This document shows, piece after piece, positions 1 to 6,976 of a stretch of 27,973 nucleotides of DNA; the first letter of the stretch is position 1, and each line of letters opens with the position of its first letter. This DNA comes from CAYNJW01 sp964397665 (lineage in GTDB: Archaea; Nanobdellota; Nanobdellia; Pacearchaeales; GW2011-AR1). Location: the NCBI GenBank assembly GCA_964397665.1, contig CAYNJW010000011.1, positions 1-27,973 of the forward strand. The letters are read 5' to 3'. The notes below the pieces were generated by a model. That model was not told the origin of the DNA. It saw only the letters and a list, made by a program, of their open reading frames with translations, and did not search any database. The position numbers and the translations under genes are program-made.

Positions 1-51
1 AACCGCAGCCAATCCACCCATAATCATACTTCTTCTTGATATCTTTTTCAT
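1..51 (-). CDS. 5' end of an exported protein (Tat-like leader), partial
   Basis: Only the first 17 codons are in the window, running leftward off its edge. They read MKKISRRSMIMGGLAAV. The Ser-Arg-Arg followed by a hydrophobic, glycine/alanine-rich stretch looks like a twin-arginine (Tat) export signal, although the usual Phe-Leu-Lys after the arginines is replaced by Ser-Met-Ile. The start is well supported: a perfect TTTATAAA box at 73-80 has its centre 25.5 nt upstream of the ATG, the same spacing as the other leaderless genes here. The function of the mature protein cannot be seen. Confidence 0.6.
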   Translation of the reverse strand, partial: MKKISRRSMIMGGLAAV

Positions 52-72
52 AGAATTTATTAGTTTCCAATC

Positions 73-80
73 TTTATAAA
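73..80 (-). promoter_or_regulatory. TATA box for the leftward leader-peptide gene
   Basis: TTTATAAA, preceded on the minus strand by the purine-rich BRE-like AAAGG. Its centre is 25.5 nt from the ATG at 51, so the transcript is predicted to be leaderless. Confidence 0.7.
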
Positions 81-137
81 CCTTTCGTTTCTTGTCCCTT
101 TTAAGTAGTTAAAAGTTTATTCTTATTCTTAAAAAGG

Positions 138-145
138 TTTATAAA
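138..145 (+). promoter_or_regulatory. TATA box for the secreted Cys-rich protein
   Basis: AAAAAGG followed by TTTATAAA. The centre is 25.5 nt upstream of the ATG at 167. It is divergent from the TATA box at 73-80, about 57 bases away. Confidence 0.75.
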
Positions 146-166
146 TAATCTTTTCATAATCGTTTT

Positions 167-2473
167 ATGAGAAAATTAGGTGTTTTGTTTTTTGTTTTAT
201 TAACTTTTGTTTTCTTTGTTAATTTTATTAATGTTAGTGCAGGTGATGCAGGTTATGGTGAGGAATGTTTTCCTGCAGATACTCCTAATTGGGGTGATAC
301 AGATACTTGTGATGTTTATAATGGTTTAGATTGTAATATTCCTTATGGTTATAATATTAATGGGAACTGTGTAAATAGTAATTTAGGTGGTTTAATGTGG
401 TGTCTTGGAAGAAAAAGAAGTGATAAGGGTTCTTGCTGGATGGGTGGGCGTTATTACTCGGAGAATATTGTGAGGTATACTGGAGATAATTCTTCAATTC
501 TAAATTGTAGTGTCCCAGGTATCTGTGGTTGTAGAAGCGGTTATACACTATGTGGTGATCCAAATAATAAGACATATCCCGGCAAATGTTTACTAGTAGA
601 CCTTGATAGTTGTAGACCTTGTGAGAAGCAATCACTTGGTTGGGGAGTAGATATTTGTAAGAATGATTATGTTACAGATGGTGATTATACTGACTGGACT
701 TGTGAAGAGTGGGTGGATACTCCATGTCCAAGTGGTGAAACTGGAGGTAAAATAAGAACTTGTAAGGTAAAGGATGTAAAGGATGGGGGTAATCCTTTTT
801 GTAAGGATACTGCACCTAGTTGTCATCCAACAACTGTAATACAATGTCATAAACCTTCACATGGTGGCGGTGGTGTTGGTGGTGGTAGTGGCGGTACATG
901 TGGAAATGGTACTGTAGATGGGGATGAAGAATGTGATGAGGGAGAAAATAATACTGATACTCCCTGTATTCCTGAATATAATTCTACATGTACCTATTGT
1001 AATACTACTTGTAGCAATTTAAGTGTGACTCCAACAGAATATTGTGATGATGATATTATTCAGATTGCTTACGAGTCTTGTGATAACGGAACTTCAAACG
1101 GAGTTATCTGTTCAGTAACTTATGGTGGGTCAAATTGCTCTTGGTGTGATGAGGGTTGTGCAATTCAGAAAGTAATTGCTCCTTTTTGTGGAGATGGGAA
1201 TATTCAAAGTGGTGAGGGTGAATTATGTGATGATGGAAGTGGAAATGCAGATTCCTGTACTCCAGATTATAATGCTAATTGCACTTATTGTAATAATACT
1301 TGTAATAACTTAACAGTTATTGGAGGTTATTGTGGTGATAGTCTTGTTCAGAATTCTTATGAAGATTGCGATGATGGAAATGATATAGATAATGATTCTT
1401 GTCCAAATAGTTGTATGAATAGAGTAGTATTTTGGAAAGACCTTCTTGGAAATCCTTATACAACTATAAGAGAGGCACATAATAACGATACTGTGATAAT
1501 GGATTCAACTGCTACGAGTTTAGGAGATAGAAATTATACTGTTTGGGAAGAAGATCTTTTAAATGCTGATGATTTCTTTACAGCAAAACACGATAATAGA
1601 ACAATAGTAGATTTAGAATTATTGAATACTGATGCAGAAACACATTGGCCAGATGGAGATGGAGAATTTTATTGTGATTTGAGAGATACAACTGATGCTT
1701 CTATTAGTCTTAAATCAGGAATTTTAAAAGTTACAGATGAAGAGAATAATTCTCTTCCAACAATTGAAATTGATAAACTTGGTGGCTTGGTTAAAACAGA
1801 TGGTTTAAAGATTGTAGCAGGTTATACATTTAATTTAACTGTAAAAAATGCAGGAGATATAGATGATTTCATAAATGTTTCTTGGTTAATTGATGGTGTT
1901 AAGATTTCAGGGGGTGCAGACCATTTTGCAAAAGTCTATAATTCAACAGAGGTTTTAGCAACAACTTATACCTTTCCTCAAAGTTCAACTGGAACACATT
2001 CAATTTGTGCAAATGCTATTGAAGAAAAGAGGGGACAATCTGTTTCTGATTGTGTATCTGTCGAACTTCTAAAACAAGGAGTTACAGTAGATGTTAAGAT
2101 TACTTCACCATTACCAGATTCTTTTGAAGATAAATATTGGATAAGATTTGATGCAAGGGAGAGTAGTGTTTATAATTGTTCAGACGAATTTACTACTGGA
2201 GATTTAGATATCTCTGCAGATTTAGGTTCTTTGAAATGTAAGTATTTAGTTAATAAAACAGGAAGCGATAATACAAAGCAAACACATACCTATCCTGGTT
2301 TAGGAACAAAATACAATCTTACAGCACAATGGCTTATTGATGATAAACCTATAACTGGAGTAATAACATGGGATTCTTTGTATTCAAATGGTTATGCGTC
2401 TATTTTTGATAGATTTTTTGCAGTACAGAAATGGTATAAAGCAACCCTTAATTTAGAATATAAAGAACTTTAA
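167..2473 (+). CDS. Secreted Cys-rich protein with myxococcus-type disulfide repeats
   Basis: 768 residues. An N-terminal signal peptide (about residues 1-26, Lys then a Phe/Val/Leu-rich core ending near VSAG) sends the protein out of the cell. Residues 27-230 are Cys-rich and include a thrombospondin-like Trp/Cys stretch around 175-228. A Gly-rich linker (about 230-244) follows. Four Cys-rich repeats begin at Cys245, 293, 341 and 389, each with a CGDG...E.CDDG pattern like the DUF4215/myxococcus Cys-rich repeat family. The rest (about 425-768) looks like beta-sandwich material, including a CARDB-like segment (about 545-630). Many N-X-S/T sequons suggest N-glycosylation. No C-terminal membrane anchor is visible, so it is either released or attached non-covalently. 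Surface adhesion or a cell-envelope role is plausible but unproven. The start is fixed by the TATA box at 138-145. Confidence 0.85.
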   Translation: MRKLGVLFFVLLTFVFFVNFINVSAGDAGYGEECFPADTPNWGDTDTCDVYNGLDCNIPYGYNINGNCVNSNLGGLMWCLGRKRSDKGSCWMGGRYYSENIVRYTGDNSSILNCSVPGICGCRSGYTLCGDPNNKTYPGKCLLVDLDSCRPCEKQSLGWGVDICKNDYVTDGDYTDWTCEEWVDTPCPSGETGGKIRTCKVKDVKDGGNPFCKDTAPSCHPTTVIQCHKPSHGGGGVGGGSGGTCGNGTVDGDEECDEGENNTDTPCIPEYNSTCTYCNTTCSNLSVTPTEYCDDDIIQIAYESCDNGTSNGVICSVTYGGSNCSWCDEGCAIQKVIAPFCGDGNIQSGEGELCDDGSGNADSCTPDYNANCTYCNNTCNNLTVIGGYCGDSLVQNSYEDCDDGNDIDNDSCPNSCMNRVVFWKDLLGNPYTTIREAHNNDTVIMDSTATSLGDRNYTVWEEDLLNADDFFTAKHDNRTIVDLELLNTDAETHWPDGDGEFYCDLRDTTDASISLKSGILKVTDEENNSLPTIEIDKLGGLVKTDGLKIVAGYTFNLTVKNAGDIDDFINVSWLIDGVKISGGADHFAKVYNSTEVLATTYTFPQSSTGTHSICANAIEEKRGQSVSDCVSVELLKQGVTVDVKITSPLPDSFEDKYWIRFDARESSVYNCSDEFTTGDLDISADLGSLKCKYLVNKTGSDNTKQTHTYPGLGTKYNLTAQWLIDDKPITGVITWDSLYSNGYASIFDRFFAVQKWYKATLNLEYKEL
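899..1423 (+). repeat. Four protein-level Cys-rich repeats with exact 48-codon period
   Basis: Repeat starts at nt 899, 1043, 1187 and 1331 are each 144 nt apart. Repeats 1 and 3 resemble each other most (both contain CTYCN.TC). Repeats 2 and 4 share a QxxYExCD core, so the array looks like a duplicated two-repeat unit of 96 codons. The fourth copy is cut short after SCPNSCMNR. Confidence 0.8.
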
Positions 2474-2492
2474 TTTTTAGTTTTGTTTGTTT
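2474..2492 (+). terminator. T-rich terminator of the secreted protein gene
   Basis: Directly after the stop codon there is TTTTT, then TTTTGTTTGTTT, on the plus strand. Intrinsic termination in archaea uses such T-runs without a needed hairpin. The identification rests on composition only. Confidence 0.35.
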
Positions 2493-2565
2493 AAATAAAT
2501 CTTAGTTTCGAAGATATCCTTTTCATAAATTCCACCATATTTAAAGCATATTCTTTATCAAACAT
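2491..2565 (-). other. Possible short ORF or gene remnant downstream of rtcB
   Basis: A 24-codon reading frame starting MFDKEYALNMVEFMKR lies in the otherwise empty 153-nt gap between two converging genes. The same frame stays open upstream into the 3' end of rtcB but has no ATG there. The composition looks protein-like (charged and hydrophobic residues alternate), so it may be the tail of a decayed gene. No TATA box or Shine-Dalgarno motif at the usual distance supports translation. Confidence 0.2.
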
Positions 2566-2626
2566 TTTTCCATAATAAGTTAGATATGTAACTTTTAGTT
2601 TAGATAGTTTTAGGTTTAAATTTAAA

Positions 2627-4003
2627 TTATCCTTTAATAATGCCTACAGGAACAACTTTTGCAACTTTCTTTGCCAAACCTAAACTATCTGAGATTTCAA
2701 TTACTTCATGAATATCCTTATAGACTTCAGGAGCTTCTTCAGCTAAACCTTTTATAGAATTTACTTCAACATTTATTCCTTTTTCTTCTAGAGACTTTTT
2801 TATTTCTTCACCATTAAGGGTTTGTTTAGCGTTACTTCTTGACATAACTCTTCCTGCACCGTGTGCTGTAGAACTAAAAGAAAGTTCCTCTGATTTTTTT
2901 GTTCCTACTAGAATATATGATGAAGTCCCCATACTTCCAGGGATAATTACTGGTTGTTTATCAAACGCTCTTGTAGCGCCTTTTCTATGTATACAGATGT
3001 CTTTTCTTTTACCTTCAATTAAATGCTCTTCAATTTTTGCAATATTGTGTGCAACATCATAAAGTAATTTAGGTTTGGAAGATGGAAAATATTTTTGAAT
3101 TATCTTTCTTATTTTATCCATAATTATTTGTCGATTACAAAAGGCATAATTTATTGCACAATTCATTGCGCTAAAATATTTTTGTCCAAGTTCAGAATTT
3201 ATTTTAGCATAAATCAATTCTTTGTTTGGTAAAGGTTCTATATCTGAAGATTTCTCCATTTCTTGAATATAATCAGAAGCAACTTGATGTCCAAGTCCTC
3301 TTGAACCACAATGAATCATAACAATCACTTCTCCTAATTTAAGTTTAAATTTATTAGCAGTTTTTTCATCAAATATTTTTTCAATTTTTTGGATTTCAAT
3401 AAAATGGTTTCCAGCACCAAGGGTTCCAAGTTGAGGTTTTCCTCTTGCTTTTGCTTTTTGAGAGATGTTTTTTGGATTTGCATTTTTAACACAACCATTT
3501 TCTTCACAATTTTTTAAATCATCCTTTTCACCAAAATCATTTTCTACAGCCCATTTAACTCCCTTTACTAAAATTTCATTTAAATCTTCTTCAGATAATC
3601 TTTCAAGATTTCCATTACCAACTCCTGATGGAATTTCTTTATTAATCTCCTTATTAATCTCCGAAATTTTTTCTTTAAATTTTTTAAAACTAATTCCAGT
3701 TGTTAAAACTCTTACTCCGCAATTTATGTCATATCCTACACCACCAGGGGAGATAATTCCTTTTTCTAAATCAAATCCAGCAACACCACCAATTGAAAAA
3801 CCATATCCTTGGTGAGCGTCAGGCATAACAAATGAAGCATTTAAGATTCCAGGTAACTTTGCAACATTTCTAATTTGTTCTAAGGTTCTATCTTCTTTTA
3901 TTTTTTCTAATAATTTTTCATTTGCAAAAATTCTTCCAGGAACATTCATATCACCTTCAATTGGAATTTCCCAAATATTCTCCGATATTTTTTTTATTTC
4001 CAT
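2627..4003 (-). CDS. rtcB: RNA-splicing ligase RtcB
   Basis: 458 residues, close to the usual ~480 for intein-free archaeal RtcB. RtcB joins RNA 2',3'-cyclic-phosphate (or 3'-phosphate) ends to 5'-OH ends with GTP and Mn2+. In archaea it seals tRNA exon halves after intron removal. Visible family motifs in order: DAHQGYGFSIGG (about 62-73), GVGYDINCGVR with the metal-binding Cys (about 88-98), LGAGNHFIE, IHCGSRGLGH, HNIAKIE, HRKGATRAF and the HGAGR.MSR motif holding the His that becomes guanylylated. The protein ends in PVGIIKG. No intein is present. The start has a good Shine-Dalgarno motif, AAGGTG, ten bases upstream. The gene lies 40 nt after the ABC transporter and in the same direction as archease, its activator, so the three may be one transcript. 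Confidence 0.96.
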   Translation of the reverse strand: MEIKKISENIWEIPIEGDMNVPGRIFANEKLLEKIKEDRTLEQIRNVAKLPGILNASFVMPDAHQGYGFSIGGVAGFDLEKGIISPGGVGYDINCGVRVLTTGISFKKFKEKISEINKEINKEIPSGVGNGNLERLSEEDLNEILVKGVKWAVENDFGEKDDLKNCEENGCVKNANPKNISQKAKARGKPQLGTLGAGNHFIEIQKIEKIFDEKTANKFKLKLGEVIVMIHCGSRGLGHQVASDYIQEMEKSSDIEPLPNKELIYAKINSELGQKYFSAMNCAINYAFCNRQIIMDKIRKIIQKYFPSSKPKLLYDVAHNIAKIEEHLIEGKRKDICIHRKGATRAFDKQPVIIPGSMGTSSYILVGTKKSEELSFSSTAHGAGRVMSRSNAKQTLNGEEIKKSLEEKGINVEVNSIKGLAEEAPEVYKDIHEVIEISDSLGLAKKVAKVVPVGIIKG

Positions 4004-4013
4004 AATTCTTTAA

Positions 4014-4019
4014 CACCTT
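4014..4019 (-). promoter_or_regulatory. Shine-Dalgarno site of rtcB
   Basis: AAGGTG on the minus strand, ten bases before the rtcB ATG. No TATA box sits 25 nt before that ATG, so rtcB is probably translated from an internal position of a longer mRNA. Confidence 0.6.
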
Positions 4020-4043
4020 ATTTCTTTTTAGTAGTTTTGGTTC

Positions 4044-5828
4044 TTATTTTATATATCCGCCTTTTTGCAGATTCCATAATTCTTTATATTTTCCTTTTTC
4101 TTTGATTAATTTATTATGTGTTCCCATTTGAACTATTTTTCCTTTTTCGATTACAATAATCTTATCTGCATGCATAATTGTTGAAAGTCTATGTGCAATT
4201 ATTATTGAAGTTCTACCTTTCATTAGTTTTGTTAAATCTTTTTGAATTTCATGTTCAGTTTCAGAATCTAAGGCAGATGTTGCTTCATCTAAAATTAATA
4301 TTTTCTTATTAGCTAAAATTGCTCTTGCAATCGAAACTCTTTGTTTTTCTCCTCCAGAAAGTCTTATTCCTCTTTCACCAACAATTGTTTTTTCTTTCTC
4401 TGGAAATTCTGCAATAATCTTGTCTAGTTGTGCAAATTTGATAGCTTTTAATACTTCTTTTCGATTAGCAGATGGATTTGAAAATAAGATGTTATTATAG
4501 ATTGTATCATCAAAAAGAATTGTTTCTTGAGGGACAATAGCCATTTCCTTTCTCAAGGATTCTTGTTTAATATCTTTGATATTTTTCCCATCAATTTTTA
4601 TTGAACCGTCTTCAACATCATACATCCTATAAAGAAGTTTAATTAGTGAACTTTTACCACAGCCTGAATGTCCAACAAGTGCGATTCTTTCATTTTTATT
4701 TATTTTTAAATTAAATTCTTTGAATAGTTTTCTTTTCGTATAACCAAATGTAATATTTTTAAATTCAACTTCTCCCTTCTTAATTTTTAATTTTTTAGCA
4801 TTTGGTTTATCTGTAATTTCTTTTTTAATTTTCCCATATTTAAATAGACTTTGAAAATCAGCCATTGCCCTGTAATAACTTCTTATTCCATGAATAAACA
4901 TATACATTGGCTTAATTAACGCTCCAAAGGAGATATAAATAAATGTTAAAGTTCCAATGCTCAAATTACCCTTTAGAAATCCAATTATAGAGAAGAATAA
5001 AATAAGGAAAGTTCCTAAAGATAAAATTAAAGTTTCACCAAGACGCATCCATTTATAATATTTATCTACATCAAGTTGTGCTTGTTTTGTTTTTTCTGTT
5101 AGATTTAAAAATCTTAATTTTATTTGCTTTTCTTTTCCAAAGAATTTTATTGATTCAATGTTTGTAAAAATATCTGCAGTGTTTCCTTTTTCAATATCTT
5201 CAATTTTATTTGCTTTGATTCTTGGTATTCCTTGTATTTTTTGCATTCCCAAACTAAAAGAAATAAATGATACTATAGTGGTTAAAATGATTATTGCAGA
5301 AGTTAAATTGAAATAGGCTAAAGTTCCAGTAACTACAATTAGTTGAACTATTAATGGGGCAAAATTAAAGAGTATAACATCATTCATTCTTTCGATTGAG
5401 CCACTACTTCTCATTAATTTTGAAATCATACTGCCTGTTTTATGTGTCGTATGGAATTTTTGATCAAGAGAAATTAAATGATTGAAGTATTTTCTTTTTA
5501 AATCTGCTTTCATATTATTTTCTATTAAGATTACTAAGTGTAAATTAACCCATCCGAGAACTGCTACAAATAATGAGAAAGAAATAAAGATTATTCCGAT
5601 GATTATTAAAATTTCTTTTATCGCATAAAGTGAAATCGTTCCTGCAGTAAATTCAGTACTTTTATCAATTATTATTTTAAAAAGGAATCTATCAACTACT
5701 CTTTTTGTTTCTAAAATTAGAACAATTATTATAAGAATTGTCCACCAGTATTTATGAGGTTTTAAAAAACTCCAGTATTCACTAAGATTTTCTTTAAAGT
5801 TTATTTTTTCTTTTTTCTGTTCTTTCAT
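4044..5828 (-). CDS. ABC exporter, fused membrane and ATPase domains
   Basis: 594 residues, a half-transporter that should act as a dimer in the membrane. The N-terminal half (about 30-330) holds six predicted hydrophobic segments of an ABC type-1 exporter domain. The C-terminal half is the ATPase: Walker A GHSGCGKSS (about residues 385-393), Q-loop IVPQETILFD, signature LSGGEKQR, Walker B ILILDEATSALD and the H-loop IIAHRLSTI. All catalytic motifs look intact. The substrate (lipid, peptide or drug) cannot be told from sequence; this is the MsbA/multidrug-like fold. It sits between archease and rtcB, in the same direction. A TATA box at 5867-5874 would give about a 17-nt leader, so it may also have its own promoter. 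Confidence 0.92.
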   Translation of the reverse strand: MKEQKKEKINFKENLSEYWSFLKPHKYWWTILIIIVLILETKRVVDRFLFKIIIDKSTEFTAGTISLYAIKEILIIIGIIFISFSLFVAVLGWVNLHLVILIENNMKADLKRKYFNHLISLDQKFHTTHKTGSMISKLMRSSGSIERMNDVILFNFAPLIVQLIVVTGTLAYFNLTSAIIILTTIVSFISFSLGMQKIQGIPRIKANKIEDIEKGNTADIFTNIESIKFFGKEKQIKLRFLNLTEKTKQAQLDVDKYYKWMRLGETLILSLGTFLILFFSIIGFLKGNLSIGTLTFIYISFGALIKPMYMFIHGIRSYYRAMADFQSLFKYGKIKKEITDKPNAKKLKIKKGEVEFKNITFGYTKRKLFKEFNLKINKNERIALVGHSGCGKSSLIKLLYRMYDVEDGSIKIDGKNIKDIKQESLRKEMAIVPQETILFDDTIYNNILFSNPSANRKEVLKAIKFAQLDKIIAEFPEKEKTIVGERGIRLSGGEKQRVSIARAILANKKILILDEATSALDSETEHEIQKDLTKLMKGRTSIIIAHRLSTIMHADKIIVIEKGKIVQMGTHNKLIKEKGKYKELWNLQKGGYIK

Positions 5829-5866
5829 TTTTCATTAAACTAACGTAATTAAATAGAAATAATTGT

Positions 5867-5874
5867 CTTATAAA
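5867..5874 (-). promoter_or_regulatory. Candidate TATA box of the ABC exporter gene
   Basis: TTTATAAG on the minus strand, centre about 42 nt before the ATG. Applying the spacing seen elsewhere, transcription would begin near 5845 and leave a short leader of about 17 nt. Confidence 0.45.
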
Positions 5875-5895
5875 CACTCCTTTCTTGTTTTATTT

Positions 5896-6315
5896 TTAAA
5901 CATCTAAAACAACAATAATCTTCCAAATATCCTTATCCTTATCTTTTTCGATTTTCATTTCACTGTAGGTTATTGCTTTAACATCATTGGTAAACTTATA
6001 ATTGCTAGCATTATCCCCACTAATTCTTGCTTTAAGTGTATTAGTTGTTTCATCAATCTCTAAGGAATCTATTTTTGAGATTAAAAAATCTTCAGCATCT
6101 AATAAAAAAATAAATTCTTCTAAAAATTTGTATAATAGATTTTCTAAGTTTGTACCCTTTATTTCAAGATTTTTTTTATCTTGTCCTAAGACTCCAATGT
6201 CTCCACAGATAGTTTCTTTTAATGCATATGCTGATTCAATAAATGCTGATTCCAAGGTTTTTTCCTCAGCAATAAATTTTACATCTGCAGTATGGTCTAA
6301 AAATTTATATCCCAT
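5896..6315 (-). CDS. Archease, RtcB-activating protein
   Basis: 139 residues, the typical archease length (about 140). Archease speeds guanylylation of RtcB and lets it turn over. Sequence signs are the N-terminal GYKFLDHTADVKF motif with the conserved His-Thr-Ala-Asp, an acidic centre (LLDAEDF) and the C-terminal KAITYSEM...W...VVLDV, where the family has its metal-binding Asp and His. In this copy the usual His near KAITYH is Ser. It is the first gene of the archease-ABC-rtcB run, supporting work with RtcB on tRNA ligation. Its start codon lies inside a 10-codon upstream ORF with a perfectly placed TATA box, so translation of the two may be linked. Confidence 0.93.
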   Translation of the reverse strand: MGYKFLDHTADVKFIAEEKTLESAFIESAYALKETICGDIGVLGQDKKNLEIKGTNLENLLYKFLEEFIFLLDAEDFLISKIDSLEIDETTNTLKARISGDNASNYKFTNDVKAITYSEMKIEKDKDKDIWKIIVVLDV

Positions 6316-6337
6316 TTGTATTTTTGTTTAGTTTCAT
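6305..6337 (-). CDS. Leaderless 10-codon upstream ORF overlapping archease start
   Basis: Reads MKLNKNTNGI then TAA. A perfect TTTATAAA at 6359-6366 has its centre 25.5 nt from this ATG, matching the leaderless genes of the window. The archease ATG at 6315 lies within its eighth and ninth codons in another frame, and the mini-ORF stops ten bases further on. It could reduce or couple archease translation. The alternative is that transcription uses the box at 6341-6348 and the mini-ORF is never in the mRNA. Confidence 0.35.
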   Translation of the reverse strand: MKLNKNTNGI

Positions 6338-6340
6338 AGC

Positions 6341-6348
6341 TTTATATA
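6341..6348 (-). promoter_or_regulatory. Proximal TATA-like box of archease
   Basis: TATATAAA on the minus strand, centre 29.5 nt from the archease ATG. The predicted transcript would begin about four bases before the ATG, nearly leaderless. Confidence 0.45.
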
Positions 6349-6358
6349 GCTTTCAGTT

Positions 6359-6366
6359 TTTATAAA
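6359..6366 (-). promoter_or_regulatory. Distal TATA box upstream of archease
   Basis: TTTATAAA with its centre 25.5 nt from the ATG of the mini-ORF at 6337. Confidence 0.5.
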
Positions 6367-6403
6367 TCTGTTGTTATTACAGAATTACTACAAAAAGCAA
6401 AGG

Positions 6404-6411
6404 TTTATAAA
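6404..6411 (+). promoter_or_regulatory. TATA box of the exported-protein pair
   Basis: AAAGG then TTTATAAA, centre 25.5 nt upstream of the ATG at 6433. Confidence 0.7.
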
Positions 6412-6432
6412 GGTAAATTTTTTAGTAAATTT

Positions 6433-6976
6433 ATGAAAAAAAGTTTAAAAAGTTTAATTGCTGGTGCAAGTCTATTAGGAGTTATTGGTTTGGCTAATAA
6501 TTTTTCAAAAATAGATAATCAAAGAGAAGAATTACAACAAACAAATGANNNNNNNNNNNNNNNNNNNNNNNNNNNNNNNNNNNNNNNNNNNNNNNNNNNN
6601 NNNNNNNNNNNNNNNNNNNNNNNNNNNNNNNNNNNNNNNNNNNNNNNNAACAAATGAAGTTTATTCAGCTAGTAGTAACCAATTATTTAGAAGTTCTGCT
6701 AAAAGTTTTATAACTCCTGCAGAACCTGCTGAAAAATATCATGCTGGAGAGATTATGACAAATTGGGTTGATAATGCAAATAATCTTAATTTTAGATTTT
6801 ATGTTCCAGATGCAAACGAAGCTTATGTTGTTGAAAGTAAAACAAATCTTGTAGAAGGTGCAGATTGGAAAACTGAATTAGTTTTTCCCGCAGGTTCAAC
6901 AAGAAGAGATTATATTGAGGTTGCATTTCCAACCTCAGAGGAAAAAGTTAAATTTTTCAGGTCAAGAAAATTATGA
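6433..6976 (+). CDS. Small exported protein, interrupted by a scaffold gap
   Basis: The gene has a signal-peptide-like start (MKKSLKSLIAGASLLGVIGLA) and a C-terminal half rich in beta-strand pattern (NFRFYVPDANEAYVVES, then an acidic/Trp stretch, ending VKFFRSRKL). That ending resembles the W...F.R.. terminal pattern of secreted beta-sandwich modules in bacteria, but no family is assigned. A run of 100 N (6549-6648) breaks it and puts the two halves in different frames. Both gap edges carry AACAAATGA. Merging them gives one uninterrupted frame across ...QQTNEVYSAS..., about 144 residues. Its stop overlaps the next gene's ATG by four bases (ATGA), so the two are co-transcribed. The real protein may be longer if the gap holds sequence. 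Confidence 0.65.
6549..6648. other. 100-N assembly gap with matching edges
   Basis: Exactly 100 unresolved bases, the conventional length for a gap of unknown size. The nine bases before it (6540-6548) equal the nine after it (6649-6657), AACAAATGA. Removing 109 bases restores one reading frame, so the contigs probably overlap here or flank a short tandem repeat. Confidence 0.9.

Noticed and set aside
3465..3815. A long plus-strand open frame opposite rtcB.
   Set aside because: It lies wholly inside rtcB on the other strand, with Phe/Ser/Pro bias typical of reversed Lys/Glu-rich code, and has no promoter or motif.
6002..6331. A plus-strand open frame of 109 codons opposite archease.
   Set aside because: It is the antisense of a confidently identified gene and its composition is that of reversed coding DNA.
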